Source of the DNA: Lachnospiraceae bacterium
GTDB taxonomy: Bacteria > Bacillota > Clostridia > Lachnospirales > Lachnospiraceae
Reading direction: 5' to 3'
DNA: 64,000 bases
NCBI GenBank assembly: GCA_019421365.1
Contig: JAHZFJ010000021.1
Location: forward strand, 10,441-74,440
In this document: piece after piece, positions 63,169-64,000 of the stretch
Position numbering within the stretch: position 1 is the first letter of the stretch
How the letters are laid out: each line of letters starts with the position of its first letter
Notes under the pieces: generated by a model
Seen by the model: the letters and a program-made list of their open reading frames with translations, nothing else
Told to the model about the DNA's origin: nothing
Databases searched by the model: none
Program-made: the position numbers and the translations under genes

Positions 63169-63897
63169 ATGGGTGAGAATCAAAATGTTGAGATTGTTGA
63201 GGAATTAAAAGAAATAACAGATAAACAAAGTGCTTATTTAAGCAACATGGTAACTGTAATGAAAAATCTATATGAATCACAACAAAAGGTAGAACAGAAT
63301 GCTTTTGATTCTATTAATAGTGCAGATACTTCTTTAAACTTAGTAAAAGAAGGTATGGAAAGTATAAAAGAATTATCGGAAAAGATTACTTTATTAACAG
63401 AAGCAGTTTCTGCTGCAACTAAAAACATGGAAGACTTGGAAAAGATGACTTCCATGATCATGGGATTTGCGAATGTAATTGCAGGTATTTCTAATAAAAC
63501 AAATATGCTATCATTAAATGCATCTATAGAAGCAGCGCGTGCCGGAGAACATGGACGTGGATTCGCGGTAGTTGCAAATCAAGTAAATCAATTAGCATCA
63601 CAATCAGCAAAGGCATCGAAAGAAATTTCTGATACAATGAAATCTGTTGTTTCCTTTAATGAAAGTATGGGAAATGATATGAATAAGATTTTAGAGATTG
63701 TAGAGATACAGAATACTATGGCTGCTAGCGTAGATGATGTATTTAAAAAGATTCTTGATGCAGCATATGCTTCAAACGATGCAGCACATAGTGTAGAACA
63801 TGAAGTCGCTTATCAAAGAGATATAACAGAAGATGCAAAGAAATCAGTAGAAACATTATCAGCGACAATAGATCAAGTACATAGTGTATTAGTATAA
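63169..63897 (+). CDS. Soluble methyl-accepting chemotaxis signalling protein
   Basis: About 242 residues; ATG follows AAAGGAG by eight bases. No membrane helix. It is nearly only the coiled-coil signalling domain: the tip is MLSLNASIEAARAGEHGRGFAVVANQVNQLASQSAKAS, with about 120 helical residues before and 75 after. No recognisable sensor domain is attached, so it may interact with a separate input or act inside a cytoplasmic array. Confidence 0.9.
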   Translation: MGENQNVEIVEELKEITDKQSAYLSNMVTVMKNLYESQQKVEQNAFDSINSADTSLNLVKEGMESIKELSEKITLLTEAVSAATKNMEDLEKMTSMIMGFANVIAGISNKTNMLSLNASIEAARAGEHGRGFAVVANQVNQLASQSAKASKEISDTMKSVVSFNESMGNDMNKILEIVEIQNTMAASVDDVFKKILDAAYASNDAAHSVEHEVAYQRDITEDAKKSVETLSATIDQVHSVLV

Positions 63898-63902
63898 TTA
63901 TA

Positions 63903-63942
63903 TGAGGTTGTTACACGAAGGAAGTAGTGTGGCAGCCTTTTT
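63903..63942 (+). terminator. Terminator after the soluble chemoreceptor gene
   Basis: AGGTTGTTACAC and GTGTGGCAGCCT pair with G-U and mismatched positions, followed by six T. Confidence 0.65.
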
Positions 63943-63956
63943 TCTGGCTCTTTGTC

Positions 63957-64000
63957 AACTGTTGGGGCACGAGGTGCGTTGTACCCGCACCAATACTGAC
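63957..64000. repeat. Imperfect inverted repeat at the window edge
   Basis: GTCAACTGTTGG near 63957 faces CCAATACTGAC at the end, with an inner GGTGCG/CGCACC hairpin (63973-63978, 63986-63991). It is cut by the window edge, so its nature (terminator, repeat or element end) is open. Confidence 0.35.

Noticed and set aside
1..64000. tRNA or rRNA genes, CRISPR arrays, transposases and phage genes
   Set aside because: None could be recognised on either strand. The repeats found are few, dispersed and unlike CRISPR spacing.

Overview
The window reads as a low-GC Gram-positive anaerobe of the Lachnospiraceae (Clostridium cluster XIVa), close in style to Lachnoclostridium phytofermentans. The grounds are AT-rich DNA, strong GGAGG ribosome sites, a T-box leader, an archaeal-type AspRS with GatCAB, LL-diaminopimelate aminotransferase, an mcsA-mcsB-clpC operon, YesM/YesN two-component regulators, LplABC-like sugar importers and many glycoside hydrolases. 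Species assignment is inference. No phage, insertion sequence, CRISPR array, rRNA or tRNA gene was seen.

Layout. 1-7054: plant-galactan use, with the end of a sugar ABC permease, a GH2 beta-galactosidase and a secreted GH53 endo-galactanase whose surface-attachment tail is split off by a one-base frameshift. 7152-9375: membrane-anchored FKBP-type foldase and a HAD hydrolase. 9431-12886: a glutamine synthetase homologue with several rewritten catalytic positions, an ANTAR antiterminator protein directly downstream, then dapL. 13212-20339: a GNAT acetyltransferase and the tRNA-dependent transamidation genes aspS-gatC-gatA-gatB behind a T-box leader, interrupted twice by a roughly 280-bp inverted-repeat element. 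20691-27461: an ABC-2 exporter, PilZ and HD-domain proteins and an M29-like aminopeptidase. 27642-42986: a second sugar locus with a DUF624 protein, LplBC-like permeases, a solute-binding lipoprotein, a chemoreceptor, a GH29 fucosidase, a YesN/YesM two-component pair and a GH3 enzyme. 43258-50523: purine genes purK-purE and purM-purN-purD, separated by a GH27 alpha-galactosidase and its divergent AraC regulator. 50787-55866: cyclopropane fatty-acid synthase and two surface proteins, one an SH3b/glucosaminidase and one a cohesin-like membrane protein. 56021-62954: a GntR regulator, mcsA-mcsB-clpC, a conserved small protein and radA. 63169-63897: a soluble chemoreceptor signalling protein.

How it fits together: extracellular GH53 would cut pectic galactan, ABC importers would take up the oligosaccharides, and cytoplasmic GH2, GH3, GH27 and GH29 enzymes would trim them, under AraC-type control. 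The most interesting candidate for an undescribed system is the glutamine synthetase-like protein paired with an ANTAR protein whose receiver domain seems to lack its phosphoacceptor. It resembles the AmiC-AmiR and NasS-NasT logic, where a ligand-binding protein rather than a kinase controls the antiterminator. Other strong observations are three families of small inverted-repeat elements, a geometrically plausible H-type pseudoknot upstream of gatC, and overlapping Glu/Asn codons (GAAC) at the likely T-box specifier.
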